Assembly: GCF_002968635.1 (NCBI RefSeq)
Contig: NZ_PVBN01000006.1
Coordinates: 248,001 to 312,000 of the forward strand
Length of the DNA stretch: 64,000 bases
Reading direction: 5' to 3'
DNA from: Neorhizobium alkalisoli
GTDB lineage: Bacteria > Pseudomonadota > Alphaproteobacteria > Rhizobiales > Rhizobiaceae
Made by a program: the position numbers and the translations under genes. Of this stretch, positions 51,645 through 59,962 are shown piece after piece (position 1 is the first letter of the stretch; each line of letters starts with the position of its first letter). A model generated the notes under the pieces. It saw only the letters and a list, made by a program, of their open reading frames with translations, was not told the origin of the DNA and searched no databases.

Positions 51645-53114
51645 TCAGTGGCTCGCATAAATGGAGTCGGACGCATCGATCGTGCAGACGAAGCCGTTTG
51701 GCAGGAATTCCATCTTGGCCTCTCCGCCCACTTCTCTTGCCAGCCCCCGCTCGATCAGTGCGGATCCGAATCCGCGCTGATCCGGTGGTTGAACCCTCGG
51801 GCCGCCCTCTTCGCGCCATTCGATCCGCAGGCGCTTTGCGCCGTCCTTCAGATAGGCGGACCAGGAAACGGATACCCTGCCCGCGGAATTCGACCAGGCG
51901 CCGTATTTGAGCGCGTTGGTGGCCATTTCATGCATGGCGAGCGTCAAGGCGAGCGCCGTCTTGGCCGAGAGCGTAACGTCGTCGCCCTCGATCACGCACC
52001 GGCCCTTCTCGGGGCAATGGGGCCGGATGGCCTGCTCGACGGCGCCACGCAGCGAGGCACCCGCCCATCGCTCGCCGGTCAGAAGATCGTTCGCCTGGCC
52101 GAGCGCCACCATGCGGGCGGAAAAGCGCACCTGTGCGTCCTTCAGGTCGGTATTTTTCCGGAAGGTCTGCATGGCGATCGCCTGGATCATGGCGAGGTTG
52201 TTCTTGACCCGGTGATTGAGCTCGTGGACGACGAGCTTCAGATGTTCCTCGTTCTGCCGCCGCTGGGTGATGTCGGACGCGGCCCCGAACCATTCGACGA
52301 TCCGCCCCCTTTCATCGAAGATCGGCACAGCGCGCGACGAGGTCCAGCCGACCGTACCGTCCGCCCGCCGAACGCGATGTTCGAGCTGGAAGACGCTCTT
52401 CGTGCGAATCGCCTCGTCGATCACCGACTGTATGTATTCCCGATCCTCGGGGAAAAGGTATATTTCCTGCCAGGCGATGCGCGGGGTTTCCGTATTGGCG
52501 AGAAATCCCCGGCCGTCGAGCTGGCGCATTTCCTTCCAGTCCGCGCTCATCGAGTAGACGACATCGGACATGGCATTGGTGAGGGCCCTGAAGCGGCCCT
52601 CGCTTTCGCGAAGCCTGCGCTGCCCCAGGACGCTCTTGGTGGTTTCCACCACGACAGCAATGACGCCGGCGGGGTCGCCGCTTTCATCGAGCACCGGAGA
52701 ATAGTCCAGGTTCATCCAGACCGGCTCCGGCATGCCGTGACGGATCAGCGTGTGCTTCTGGTTTTCGTAGGAGAGAACGCCGCCGGCCATGCAGATCTTC
52801 ATCACGTTGTCGTTGAAGTCGGCGACCTCTTCCCAGCCTTCCCGGACTTTGGATCCGAGCAGTTGCGGGTGGCGCTCGCCGGCAAAGACGGAATAGGCGT
52901 CGTTGTAGATCATGATTCCATCGGCACCCCAGAGAACCACGATGGGCACGGGTGACAGGAGCAGCATGCCGGTCACGGTTCTGAGACTTTGCGGCCAATC
53001 CGAAATCGGCCCGAGCGGCGTTTTCGACCAGTCGAAACGCCTGATCAGGTTCCCCATTTCCCCGGTGCCGGAAAATGGCGGATGTTCGTCTTTCGCCGCC
53101 GAATATGCAACCAC
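51645..53114 (-). CDS. PAS-PAS HWE-type histidine kinase (GTG start)
   Basis: A 489-residue soluble sensor kinase. A first PAS domain is at about residues 45-165 and a second at about 170-290 with the PAC end GWTSSRAVPIF. The HWE/HisKA_2 core has phosphoacceptor His297 in VVHELNHRVKNNLAMI, the N-box HEMATNALKYGA, a GRVSVSW strand with the Trp-Arg-Glu (WREEGGP), and the G-box GFGSALIERGLA. There is no transmembrane segment, so the signal is cytoplasmic (light, redox or metabolite). The GTG start has GGAGCTCTTC just before it. It forms an operon with the receiver gene. Confidence 0.93.
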   Translation of the reverse strand: MVAYSAAKDEHPPFSGTGEMGNLIRRFDWSKTPLGPISDWPQSLRTVTGMLLLSPVPIVVLWGADGIMIYNDAYSVFAGERHPQLLGSKVREGWEEVADFNDNVMKICMAGGVLSYENQKHTLIRHGMPEPVWMNLDYSPVLDESGDPAGVIAVVVETTKSVLGQRRLRESEGRFRALTNAMSDVVYSMSADWKEMRQLDGRGFLANTETPRIAWQEIYLFPEDREYIQSVIDEAIRTKSVFQLEHRVRRADGTVGWTSSRAVPIFDERGRIVEWFGAASDITQRRQNEEHLKLVVHELNHRVKNNLAMIQAIAMQTFRKNTDLKDAQVRFSARMVALGQANDLLTGERWAGASLRGAVEQAIRPHCPEKGRCVIEGDDVTLSAKTALALTLAMHEMATNALKYGAWSNSAGRVSVSWSAYLKDGAKRLRIEWREEGGPRVQPPDQRGFGSALIERGLAREVGGEAKMEFLPNGFVCTIDASDSIYASH

Positions 53115-53417
53115 GAAGAGCTCCAGATCATTTCGCGGGACCGCCTGACGAGGGTCGAAGGCACTGCCTGAAATTGCCCTTCACGTCACTATATCACCAG
53201 CCGGCCGTCCCGCCTCAAGCAATTTCGAATCTAAACCTAGATCATTCACAACTTCAATGAAATCCGGCGGGATATCGCTTCAAAACGAAACGACGAAGCG
53301 TGGCGCGCTCTCGTGTCGATCCGCGATCGGAGCTCTACTCCAATCTTGGGGCGGCTTCGGCCGCCGTTGAATCAAAAATCGAGGAGATGACGCCATCTCC
53401 CCGATTTGATTCGTTCT
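53115..53417. other. Non-coding interval between HWE kinase and SRPBCC gene
   Basis: About 300 bases with no gene I can support. AT-rich stretches lie near 53215-53290. The 3' end holds the terminator hairpin of the SRPBCC gene (53370-53411). No GGAAC-N16-CGTT EcfG promoter was found on the kinase side. Confidence 0.6.
53370..53411 (-). terminator. Terminator of the SRPBCC gene
   Basis: Imperfect 18-base arms AATCAAATCGGGGAGATG and CATCTCCTCGATTTTTGATT (minus strand, one bulge) around a GCGT loop, 6 bases after the stop; the right arm contains a TTTTT run. Confidence 0.7.
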
Positions 53418-53888
53418 TCAGAAAGTCTTCGCGATCTGCGCGAGCTGGTCGGCGACGATGCCCCAGCCTTCGTGAAAGCCCATTTGTTCATGAGCCTTCC
53501 TGTCCTCTTCCGTCCAGTGCAAGGCGGTTGCGGTATAGCGGGTGCGGCCGTTGCCGAGGTCGTCGAACTCGACGATGGCCGTCATGAACGGCTTTTCCGA
53601 TGGCACCCAGGCGCTCGTGTAAGCGTCGGTGAAGACCAGCTTCCGGTTCGGGACGACCTCCAGATAGACCCCGTGGTTGGGAATCTTTTCGCCTTCCGGC
53701 CCCTCCATCAGGATGTAGCTCGATCCGCCTGCACGCAGATCCACCCTGGCTTCTGTCACCTTCCAGGGTTTTGGGCAGAACCATTCGCCCATCCGCTCCG
53801 GTGTGGTCCAGGCCTTGTAGAGCTGTTCGGCCGGCGCATCCATCTCGCGCACGAGCTGCAGGGGGTAAGCAGCGGTATTGGCAGTCAT
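53418..53888 (-). CDS. SRPBCC (AHSA1-like) protein
   Basis: A 156-residue START-fold protein: VREMDAPAEQLYKAWTTPERMGEWFCP at the N-terminus, MEGPEGEKIPNHGVYLEVVPNRKLVFTD in the middle and the long C-terminal helix GFHEGWGIVADQLAQIAK. Most similar in build to the second AHSA1 protein of this window (33878), but here no ArsR gene is adjacent. GGGAGATGG precedes ATG 53888. Probably binds a hydrophobic ligand; role unknown. Divergent from the DUF1127 gene over 242 bases. Confidence 0.88.
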   Translation of the reverse strand: MTANTAAYPLQLVREMDAPAEQLYKAWTTPERMGEWFCPKPWKVTEARVDLRAGGSSYILMEGPEGEKIPNHGVYLEVVPNRKLVFTDAYTSAWVPSEKPFMTAIVEFDDLGNGRTRYTATALHWTEEDRKAHEQMGFHEGWGIVADQLAQIAKTF

Positions 53889-54130
53889 TTTCCATCTCCC
53901 GTTGGGTTTGAACGACATCGTATCCGATGTTGCCCCAAGGACGGGCGGCGGAAAAGAGATCCGACAGGGCCAGCGAAGATTTTGGGTATTTTTGTCGAGA
54001 CTGCCGACGAGATCCTCCCGCACGGTCGATTTGACGGAAATTTCACGGCCGTCCGCACGCTGGGCAAACGCCGCGGTGCCATCTTCCCCATCACAGAAAT
54101 CGACTTGTCGCGTTTCGAGGGAGATCCCTG

Positions 54131-54373
54131 ATGACGAATATCCTGACCACCACGCGCCTCACTCGTGGGCTTGGCGAGCTCCTGCTTGGCGCCGCGGGCT
54201 TCTGGTTCAACGAGAACCGCCGGCACGCAAGCCACGCGCGAACCATGAAGATCCTGCACGAACTCAGCGACGAGCAGCTGACCGATATCGGGATTGATCC
54301 CTCGCTTGTTCACGTGGGGCCGAGGATGCATGTGGACGCACGGCTCATGACCACCCTGCTCTCGCTTCGGTGA
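54131..54373 (+). CDS. DUF1127 small protein
   Basis: An 80-residue protein with the DUF1127 (YjiS-like) core ILHELSDEQLTDIGI at about residues 41-55, preceded by a helical, Arg/His-containing segment. In alphaproteobacteria such proteins bind RNA or affect phosphate and stress responses, as shown for a few Agrobacterium members. A role here is not evident. GGGAG is 7 bases before ATG 54131. The C-terminus is longer than in the 47-residue short DUF1127 forms. Convergent with the ECF sigma gene. Confidence 0.85.
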   Translation: MTNILTTTRLTRGLGELLLGAAGFWFNENRRHASHARTMKILHELSDEQLTDIGIDPSLVHVGPRMHVDARLMTTLLSLR

Positions 54374-54394
54374 GGAGGGCGGCGATAGCCTCCG

Positions 54395-55648
54395 TCATTC
54401 CACCGGCGAGGGGACGGCGCCGAGCTTGTCGATCTGCTGGCGGATATGGGCGCATTCGGCTGGAGAATTGGCGAGCGCGATTGCCCGGTCGAAGGCTTCG
54501 CGCGCCTCGGCCTTGCGGCCAAGCTGCATCAGGAGGCTGCCGCGCACCCCGTGGAAATAGAAATAGCCGTCGAGCCTTTCGGCAAGCGGAGCGATCAGCT
54601 CGAGCGCCTGCTCCGGACCGTCAAGCTTCGAGACGGCCACTGCCCGGTTGAGGGTGATGACCGGCGACGGCCGGAGACGTTCCAAAAGGCCGTAGAGCTG
54701 GTTGATCTCCGCCCAATCCGTCTCCTTGGGGGTGGCGGCGCGGGCATGCAGGGCGGAGATCGCCGCCTGCACCTGATAGCTTCCGGGCTGGCGATGGCGG
54801 ATCGCCTTGTCGAGCAGAACAAGGGCCTCGTTGATCAGCTTGCGGTCCCAGAGCGAGCGATCCTGGTCTTCCAGCAAGATGATCTGGCCCTGCGCGTCGA
54901 AGCGGGCTCCGGCGCGGGAATGCTGCAGCATCATCAGCGCGAGCAGGCCCATGATCTCCGGCTCTCCGGGAAAGATGCGCAGGAGCAGCCGGGCGAGCCG
55001 GATCGCCTCTTCGCAGAAGGCTGCATTGTCCGGATTGTTGACACCGGCGGAATATCCCTCGTTGAAGACGAGATAGATCATCGAGGAAACCATGCCGAGC
55101 CTTGTCGCCCGCTCGGCCGCGTCCGGCGTCTCGAACGGCACGCCGGCCTTGGCGACGCGGGCCTTGGCGCGGGTGATGCGTTGCTCCATCGCCGCCTCGC
55201 TGACGAGGAAGGCGCGGGCGATCTGCGGCACGGTGAGACCCGAGACGATCCTGAGCGCCAGCGCAATCTGCTGGGTATTGGGCAGATCGGGATGACAGCA
55301 GATGAACATCAGACGCAGGATGTCGTCGCGATAGTTGGAATTGTCGAGCCGGTCGGCGATATCGTCTTCCGCATCGGAAAGATCGGAGAAGGCTTCCTCC
55401 TCCGGCAGCGGATCGTTCTTGGCACGCTTGCGGACCGCGTCGATGCCGCTGTTGCGGCCGACGAAGATTAGCCAGGCAGTCGGATCGCGGGGCGCACCCT
55501 TCTCCGGCCAGGTCCGGATGGCGCGCAGGCAGGCCTCCTGAAACGCCTCTTCCGCGGTGTCGAGATCGCGGAAATAGCGAAGCAGTGCGCCGAGCGCCTG
55601 CGGCCGGGCGGCCGTCAGTGCAAGTTCGATCCACGCGATATCGGTCAT
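54395..55648 (-). CDS. ECF sigma factor, ECF42 type, with TPR-like C-terminal extension
   Basis: A 417-residue sigma factor, about twice the size of simple ECF sigmas. Region 2 is visible in LLRYFRDLDTAEEAFQEACLRAIRTWP and region 4 in LTVPQIARAFLVSEAAMEQRITRAKARV (about residues 140-170). The remaining 240 residues are a helical, TPR-like extension characteristic of ECF42. There is no anti-sigma gene; control is thought to lie in the extension. It overlaps the DGPF-protein gene by four bases (ATGA), the standard ECF42 partner. The start ATG 55648 is thereby fixed. Confidence 0.92.
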   Translation of the reverse strand: MTDIAWIELALTAARPQALGALLRYFRDLDTAEEAFQEACLRAIRTWPEKGAPRDPTAWLIFVGRNSGIDAVRKRAKNDPLPEEEAFSDLSDAEDDIADRLDNSNYRDDILRLMFICCHPDLPNTQQIALALRIVSGLTVPQIARAFLVSEAAMEQRITRAKARVAKAGVPFETPDAAERATRLGMVSSMIYLVFNEGYSAGVNNPDNAAFCEEAIRLARLLLRIFPGEPEIMGLLALMMLQHSRAGARFDAQGQIILLEDQDRSLWDRKLINEALVLLDKAIRHRQPGSYQVQAAISALHARAATPKETDWAEINQLYGLLERLRPSPVITLNRAVAVSKLDGPEQALELIAPLAERLDGYFYFHGVRGSLLMQLGRKAEAREAFDRAIALANSPAECAHIRQQIDKLGAVPSPVE

Positions 55649-56019
55649 GTCTTGATTGCTCCGGGGTAAAAGACGTGGAAGGGCCGGATTTCATAGGAAC
55701 TCGAGCCCGGATTGACGCTCGACAGTTGCTTGGCGAAGGCGACCGCTTCTTCGAGCGTTTCGGCGTCGACGGTGTAAAAGCCGAGCAGCGCCTCCTTGGT
55801 TTCCGCGAAAGGACCGTCGATCACCAGCGGCTCGTCCTTGCCCTTGCGCACGGTGGTCGCGGCGGTGGTCGGCATGAGGCGCGCAACAGGTCCGAGCTTG
55901 CCGGCCTGCATCAGCGGCTGCTGGACCTCCATGAGCTTGTCCATGACGGCCGCCTCTTCCTCCTTGGACCAGGCAAAGACGGTCTCCTCATGGGCGTAGC
56001 AAAGGATGGCGTATAGCAT
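55645..56019 (-). CDS. DGPF (YCII-related) protein, ECF42 partner
   Basis: A 124-residue YCII-fold protein. The DGPF motif reads VIDGPFAETKEALLGFY at about residues 70-86. AAGGAG is 6 bases before ATG 56019; upstream in-frame codons are not credible. It overlaps the ECF42 sigma gene by four bases. ECF42 sigma factors typically control their adjacent DGPF genes; the enzymatic role of DGPF proteins is not established. A single copy is present here, while some actinobacterial loci have several. Confidence 0.92.
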   Translation of the reverse strand: MLYAILCYAHEETVFAWSKEEEAAVMDKLMEVQQPLMQAGKLGPVARLMPTTAATTVRKGKDEPLVIDGPFAETKEALLGFYTVDAETLEEAVAFAKQLSSVNPGSSSYEIRPFHVFYPGAIKT

Positions 56020-56095
56020 GTCGATCTCCTTCTCCTGTTGAAGACGAAGGAGTAGCCGCTGATCCGACCGGCCGCAGCATTTTTTTTGAAGGAAC

Positions 56096-56959
56096 CTAGC
56101 GGCGGCCCGTGGGGCTTGTCCCGAAACTCTCCCGGAAGCGGCGGGAGAAATGCGAGCGGGAGGAGTAACCCGCCGCCTCGGCGGCTGCGAGACTGGATGC
56201 ACCGGCGACGAGCGCATTTTGCCCTGCCCGGAGGCGCTCGCGACGCAGGATCGTTCGAAACGAGGTCCCTTCGACGGAAAGACGTCGCCTCAGGGTGGAG
56301 GCGCCGACCCCGAGTTCTCTCGCCACCTCTGCAACACACCACGATTCGGAAGGAGCCGTCGCGATCAGCCACGCGACCTCTTCCGCAACGCTCTGACGGA
56401 ACAATGCCCGCGCTTCCGGCAGGGGCCTGAGAAGCGCGAGAACTTCGGTCATCCTCAGCCGTTTGATCGTCTCGCCGGTGGATCCGTCGGCAATCGACGT
56501 CGCCGCATGGCAGAGTGCTTCAACCAGGTCTTCGCTGAGCGGCACGCCGAACGAGCCGGTCGCGCCGCCTTCCAGTCGCTCCGCTGCGGAAAGCGGCGCA
56601 ATTCCCTCCGGCAGGTTCGGCACATCGAGGCGAAGCGCCACGTAAAGCCCGTTCGTCGCATCGGGAATGTTGACGACATCCATCGGCACCCCGGCCGGCA
56701 GCACGAAGACCGAGCCCGCCGGGAAGGATTGCGCCCGGTCACCCAGCCACACGTCCTTCTGGCCATAGAGCACGATGCAGATCATCGGGCAGTCGAGCTG
56801 GAGCGCCGTCATCCGCTCGCGGTCGAAGCAGCAATAGGCAAAAAGCTGGCCGCCATAGGGATGCATGCCGCGGTCGAGCCGGCCGGACACGACGGGGCGC
56901 AGGCGCTCGAGCAGGCGACGGGAGAGATCGGGAAAACGGTCTCGCATGATCAGGTTCAT
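56096..56959 (-). CDS. AraC-family transcriptional regulator
   Basis: A 287-residue regulator. The N-terminal ligand-binding part has a cupin-like stretch (YGQKDVWLGDRAQSFPAGSVFVLPAGVPMDVV). The C-terminal two helix-turn-helix motifs read VAEVARELGVGASTLRRRLSVEGTSFRTILR and AAEAAGYSSRSHFSRRFRESFGTSP (AraC signature). Start uncertain: ATG 56959 is used, and ATG 56977 is possible; neither has a strong Shine-Dalgarno. The gene is divergent from the MBL-fold lactonase-type gene 136 bases away and is a likely regulator of it. Effector unknown; this branch often senses aromatic or fatty compounds. Confidence 0.85.
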   Translation of the reverse strand: MNLIMRDRFPDLSRRLLERLRPVVSGRLDRGMHPYGGQLFAYCCFDRERMTALQLDCPMICIVLYGQKDVWLGDRAQSFPAGSVFVLPAGVPMDVVNIPDATNGLYVALRLDVPNLPEGIAPLSAAERLEGGATGSFGVPLSEDLVEALCHAATSIADGSTGETIKRLRMTEVLALLRPLPEARALFRQSVAEEVAWLIATAPSESWCVAEVARELGVGASTLRRRLSVEGTSFRTILRRERLRAGQNALVAGASSLAAAEAAGYSSRSHFSRRFRESFGTSPTGRR

Positions 56960-57094
56960 GGGCGCACTATAGCGCATCGCAGCAGGCGAAAAACATGCCT
57001 GGTGAGCGTTTCGGGCTCAAGCCGATGAAATTCCGGCACCAGCGTATCCCCAGGAACGGGCAAAAGGCGGCGGCTTCAACAAAGGAGACATTCC

Positions 57095-57934
57095 ATGAAG
57101 ACCCTTGCTTCTCTCTTCAGCCTCGGCGCCGCATTGCTGGCGCTGTCCAACCCGGCCAAGGCAGCGGCCGACCTCGAGCTCTGGCGGCTCGACTGCGGCT
57201 CCGTCGTGATCAAGGACCTGTCGAGCTTTTCCGACACCTTCAGCTATGCCGGTGAAACCCGCACGCTGACCGCCAGCTGCTACGTGATCCGCCACGGCGC
57301 CGACTACATGCTCTGGGATGCCGGCCTGCCGGCAGCGCTGATCGGCAAGGCACCGGACCCAAGCCAGGCGATGGCGCCGGCGCTGACGATCGATATACCG
57401 ACCCAGCTTGCCAGGATCGGCATCAAGCCGGAGCAGATCGGCATCGTCGGCATCAGCCACAACCATTTCGACCATATGGGCCAGGCAACCAGCTTCCCCA
57501 AGGCCACGCTGATGATCGGCGCCGGCGACTGGGAAAGCCTGCATGCCGATCCCCTGCCCTTCGCGGTCATGTCCGCGCTGGTCCAGCCCTGGTTGGATGG
57601 AAAGGCCAAGGTCGATCCGGTTTCCGGCGATCGCGACGTCTTCGGCGACGGTCAGGTGATGATGCTTGCCATGCCCGGCCACACCGAGGGCGAAACCGCA
57701 TTGCTGGTAAACCTGCCCCAGACGGGACCGGTCCTGCTTTCGGGCGATGTCGTGCATTTCGAAGAACAGATCGCCAACCGCGGCGTGCCGCCGTTCAACG
57801 TCAACAGGGCGGAAAGCCTCGCCTCGATGGAGCGAATGACGCAGATCGCCGAAAAACTCGACGCAAAGCTGATCGTCCAGCACGATGCGAGCCATATCGG
57901 CCGCCTGCCGGCTTTCCCGGCCAGCGCCCGGTAA
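57095..57934 (+). CDS. Exported metallo-beta-lactamase-fold hydrolase, N-acyl homoserine lactonase type
   Basis: A 279-residue MBL-fold protein with a signal peptide (cleavage near AKAA, about residue 23). The zinc ligands are HNHFDH (His122, His124, Asp126, His127), His196 in MPGHTEGE, Asp218 in LSGDVV and a C-terminal His in DASHIG. The pattern and length fit AHL-lactonase (AiiA/AttM-like) family members, but AHL lactonases normally act in the cytoplasm, whereas this one is exported. AAAGGAG is 8 bases before the ATG. It is divergent from an AraC-type regulator. Quorum quenching is plausible, not shown. Confidence 0.86.
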   Translation: MKTLASLFSLGAALLALSNPAKAAADLELWRLDCGSVVIKDLSSFSDTFSYAGETRTLTASCYVIRHGADYMLWDAGLPAALIGKAPDPSQAMAPALTIDIPTQLARIGIKPEQIGIVGISHNHFDHMGQATSFPKATLMIGAGDWESLHADPLPFAVMSALVQPWLDGKAKVDPVSGDRDVFGDGQVMMLAMPGHTEGETALLVNLPQTGPVLLSGDVVHFEEQIANRGVPPFNVNRAESLASMERMTQIAEKLDAKLIVQHDASHIGRLPAFPASAR

Positions 57935-58023
57935 CCCAAACACTGTATTCATCAGATCGCCACTGGCGCATCACGCGCCGGTGGCTATATTCCGCGGGAA
58001 CAAATTGCAGACGAGGACACCGC

Positions 58024-58728
58024 ATGGCCGATCTCTCCGCCTTCCCCATCGCCACCAAATGGCCCGCAGAGAACCCGAACATCCTGCAGCTCTATTCGAC
58101 GCCGACGCCGAACGGCGTCAAGGTATCGATCATGCTGGAGGAGATCGGCCTGCCCTACGAGCCGCATTTCATCAATATCGGCGAGAACGAGACCTGGGGA
58201 CCGGAATATCTGGCGCTCAATCCGAACGGCAAGATCCCGGCGATCATCGATCCCGACGGCCCGGGCGGCAAGCCGCTCGGCCTCTTCGAATCCGGCGCGA
58301 TCCTGATCTACCTCGCCGAAAAGACCGGCAAGCTTCTGCCGGCCGACCCCGCCAAGCGTTACGAGACGATCCAGTGGGTGATGTTCCAGATGGGCGGCCT
58401 CGGCCCGATGTTCGGCCAGCTCGGCTTCTTCCACAAATTCGCTGGCAAGGACTATGAGGACAAGCGCCCGCGTGACCGCTATGTCAAGGAATCGGCCCGC
58501 CTCATCCGCGTCATCGAAACCCGGCTCGAAGGCCGCGACTGGATCATGGGCGGCGAATATACGATCGCCGACATTTCCATGCTCGGCTGGGTGCGCAACC
58601 TGATCGGCTTCTACGGCGCCGGCGAACTGATCGAATACGACCAGCTGAAGCGGGTCCCGCAATGGCTGGAACGCGGCCTTGCCCGGCCTGCGGTACAGCG
58701 CGGCCTGGAAATCCCCAAGCGGCCCTAG
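58024..58728 (+). CDS. Glutathione S-transferase, YghU/Ure2-like
   Basis: A 234-residue GST of the nu/YghU or YfcG-like group. The N-terminal thioredoxin-fold has LYSTPTPNGVKVSIMLEEIGLPYEPHFINI with a Thr/Asn active region, NPNGKIPAIIDPDG supplies the cis-Pro, and FESGAILIYLAEKTG binds the glutathione gamma-glutamyl. The helical C-terminal domain ends with PAVQRGLEIP. Such enzymes reduce disulfides or peroxides. The gene follows the lactonase by 89 bases. Start ATG 58024 follows AGGACACCGC, a modest Shine-Dalgarno. Confidence 0.9.
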   Translation: MADLSAFPIATKWPAENPNILQLYSTPTPNGVKVSIMLEEIGLPYEPHFINIGENETWGPEYLALNPNGKIPAIIDPDGPGGKPLGLFESGAILIYLAEKTGKLLPADPAKRYETIQWVMFQMGGLGPMFGQLGFFHKFAGKDYEDKRPRDRYVKESARLIRVIETRLEGRDWIMGGEYTIADISMLGWVRNLIGFYGAGELIEYDQLKRVPQWLERGLARPAVQRGLEIPKRP

Positions 58729-58770
58729 TTCTCGCCTAGGCACCCGCCGCAGAAAGACACGGAGGCTTAC

Positions 58771-59226
58771 ATGGCGAAACTCGCACTCCCCATGGAAGGT
58801 TCATGCCGTTGCGGTCGGGTCCGCCTGAGGATCAGCGCCCAGCCGATCCTCACCATGGCCTGCCACTGCAGCGGCTGCCAGAAGATGAGCGCCAGCGCCT
58901 ATTCGCTCTCCGCCGCCATTCCGGCGCAGGGCTTCGAGGTCACAGAAGGCGAGCCGGTGATCGGCGGCCTGCACGGCCCCGACGCGCACCACTACCATTG
59001 CCCCCACTGCAAGAGCTGGATGTTTACCCGGCCCGAAGGCATGGACTGGTTCGTCAACCTGCGCCCCACCATGCTCGACGACGCAAAGTGGTTCTCGCCG
59101 TTCATCGAAACCTACACGTCCGAAAAGCTGCCCTGGGCGACGACCTCGGCGGTTCATTCCTACGAGACTTTTCCGCCTTTCGAGGCGTATGAAGGGCTGG
59201 TCAGGGAATTCGCGGCAAGGAACTGA
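58771..59226 (+). CDS. GFA-family zinc protein
   Basis: A 151-residue GFA/CENP-V-family protein, second of two in the window. Zinc Cys residues are in GSCRCGRV (Cys12, Cys14), MACHCSGCQ and HCPHCKSWM. Here the third motif is C-P-H-C-K rather than C-P-x-C-G. It lies 42 bases after the GST gene and may share its transcript, which would suit a glutathione-linked detoxification role, though activity on formaldehyde is not established. GGAGG precedes the ATG region. Confidence 0.87.
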   Translation: MAKLALPMEGSCRCGRVRLRISAQPILTMACHCSGCQKMSASAYSLSAAIPAQGFEVTEGEPVIGGLHGPDAHHYHCPHCKSWMFTRPEGMDWFVNLRPTMLDDAKWFSPFIETYTSEKLPWATTSAVHSYETFPPFEAYEGLVREFAARN

Positions 59227-59284
59227 CGCTCACCCTTGCTAAAGCCTTCCGCCGCTTCCATGATTGGCAAAGAAGGAGTTGCCG

Positions 59285-59539
59285 ATGGATATCAATGTCT
59301 CGTTGTCAGGCGATCTCGCGGAGTTCGTGAAATCCCAAGTGGAGTCCGGACGTTATCGCTCTTCGAGCGAAGTGGTGCAGGAAGCCTTGCGCCTGCTTGA
59401 GGAACATGACCGCGAAGCGGACGATCTCTTGCGCCTGAGGAAAGCATGGAACGAAGGCGCCGCGAGCGGCGACTATCGCCCGCTGGATTTGGCGACCATC
59501 AAGGACGAAGGCCGCAAGAAGTTGGCAGGTAAGCTCTGA
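59285..59539 (+). CDS. parD: ParD-type antitoxin
   Basis: An 84-residue protein with the N-terminal ribbon-helix-helix MDINVSLSGDLAEFVKSQVESGRYRSSSEVVQEALRLLEEHD, classical for ParD/CopG-like antitoxins, and a C-terminal toxin-wrapping tail (RPLDLATIKDEGRKKL). AAGGAG precedes ATG 59285 by 8 bases. It is followed after 3 bases by the ParE-type toxin gene. It probably represses its own operon; no obvious palindrome was found in the short upstream stretch. Confidence 0.93.
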   Translation: MDINVSLSGDLAEFVKSQVESGRYRSSSEVVQEALRLLEEHDREADDLLRLRKAWNEGAASGDYRPLDLATIKDEGRKKLAGKL

Positions 59540-59542
59540 CTC

Positions 59543-59845
59543 ATGACCAAGCCGGTCGTCTATTCGAGCCGCGCCCGTGATGACATGCTGGATATCTGGT
59601 CATGGATTGCCGAAAGCAGCGGCGTAACCTTGGCTGATACCGTCGTTGAGCGGATCGGAGCCCGCATAAGCCAACTCGAACACCATCCCGAGATGGGACC
59701 CGCACGGCCTGATATTGCGGAAGCGGCCCGCATGCTCGTAGTTGAAAGATGGCTCGCGCTCTATGCCATAGCGGAGGATCGGGTGCGCATCGTCCGGATC
59801 GTGGACGGGGCTGCCGATCTACGCCGCGTTCGATGGCAAGCCTGA
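59543..59845 (+). CDS. parE: ParE-type toxin
   Basis: A 100-residue ParE toxin: YSSRARDDMLDIWSWIAESSG opening helices, HHPEMGPARPDI loop, and the C-terminal strands LALYAIAEDRVRIVRIVDGAADLRRV. ParE toxins poison DNA gyrase. The start is ATG 59543, 3 bases after the ParD stop. Complete and intact, so the pair is likely functional. Confidence 0.93.
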   Translation: MTKPVVYSSRARDDMLDIWSWIAESSGVTLADTVVERIGARISQLEHHPEMGPARPDIAEAARMLVVERWLALYAIAEDRVRIVRIVDGAADLRRVRWQA

Positions 59846-59962
59846 GGCCGTTTCCCAAACAAAGAAGGATTTATTTTTATCCTTCCTGTCGGCTTCCGCT
59901 CATCCCGCCCGTCCTTGGGCAGGTTCACGCGGAACCTCAACCGAACAAGGAGGGAAAATTTC

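Noticed and set aside
53115..53300. EcfG-type promoter (GGAAC-N16-17-CGTT) for the HWE kinase
   Set aside because: No such pair was found on the minus strand upstream of the kinase, so a link to the general stress sigma factor is not supported.
59864..59885. GAAGGAT/ATCCTTC hairpin after parE as a terminator
   Set aside because: Only 7 base pairs of moderate strength with the T-run inside the loop rather than after the stem; too weak to annotate.
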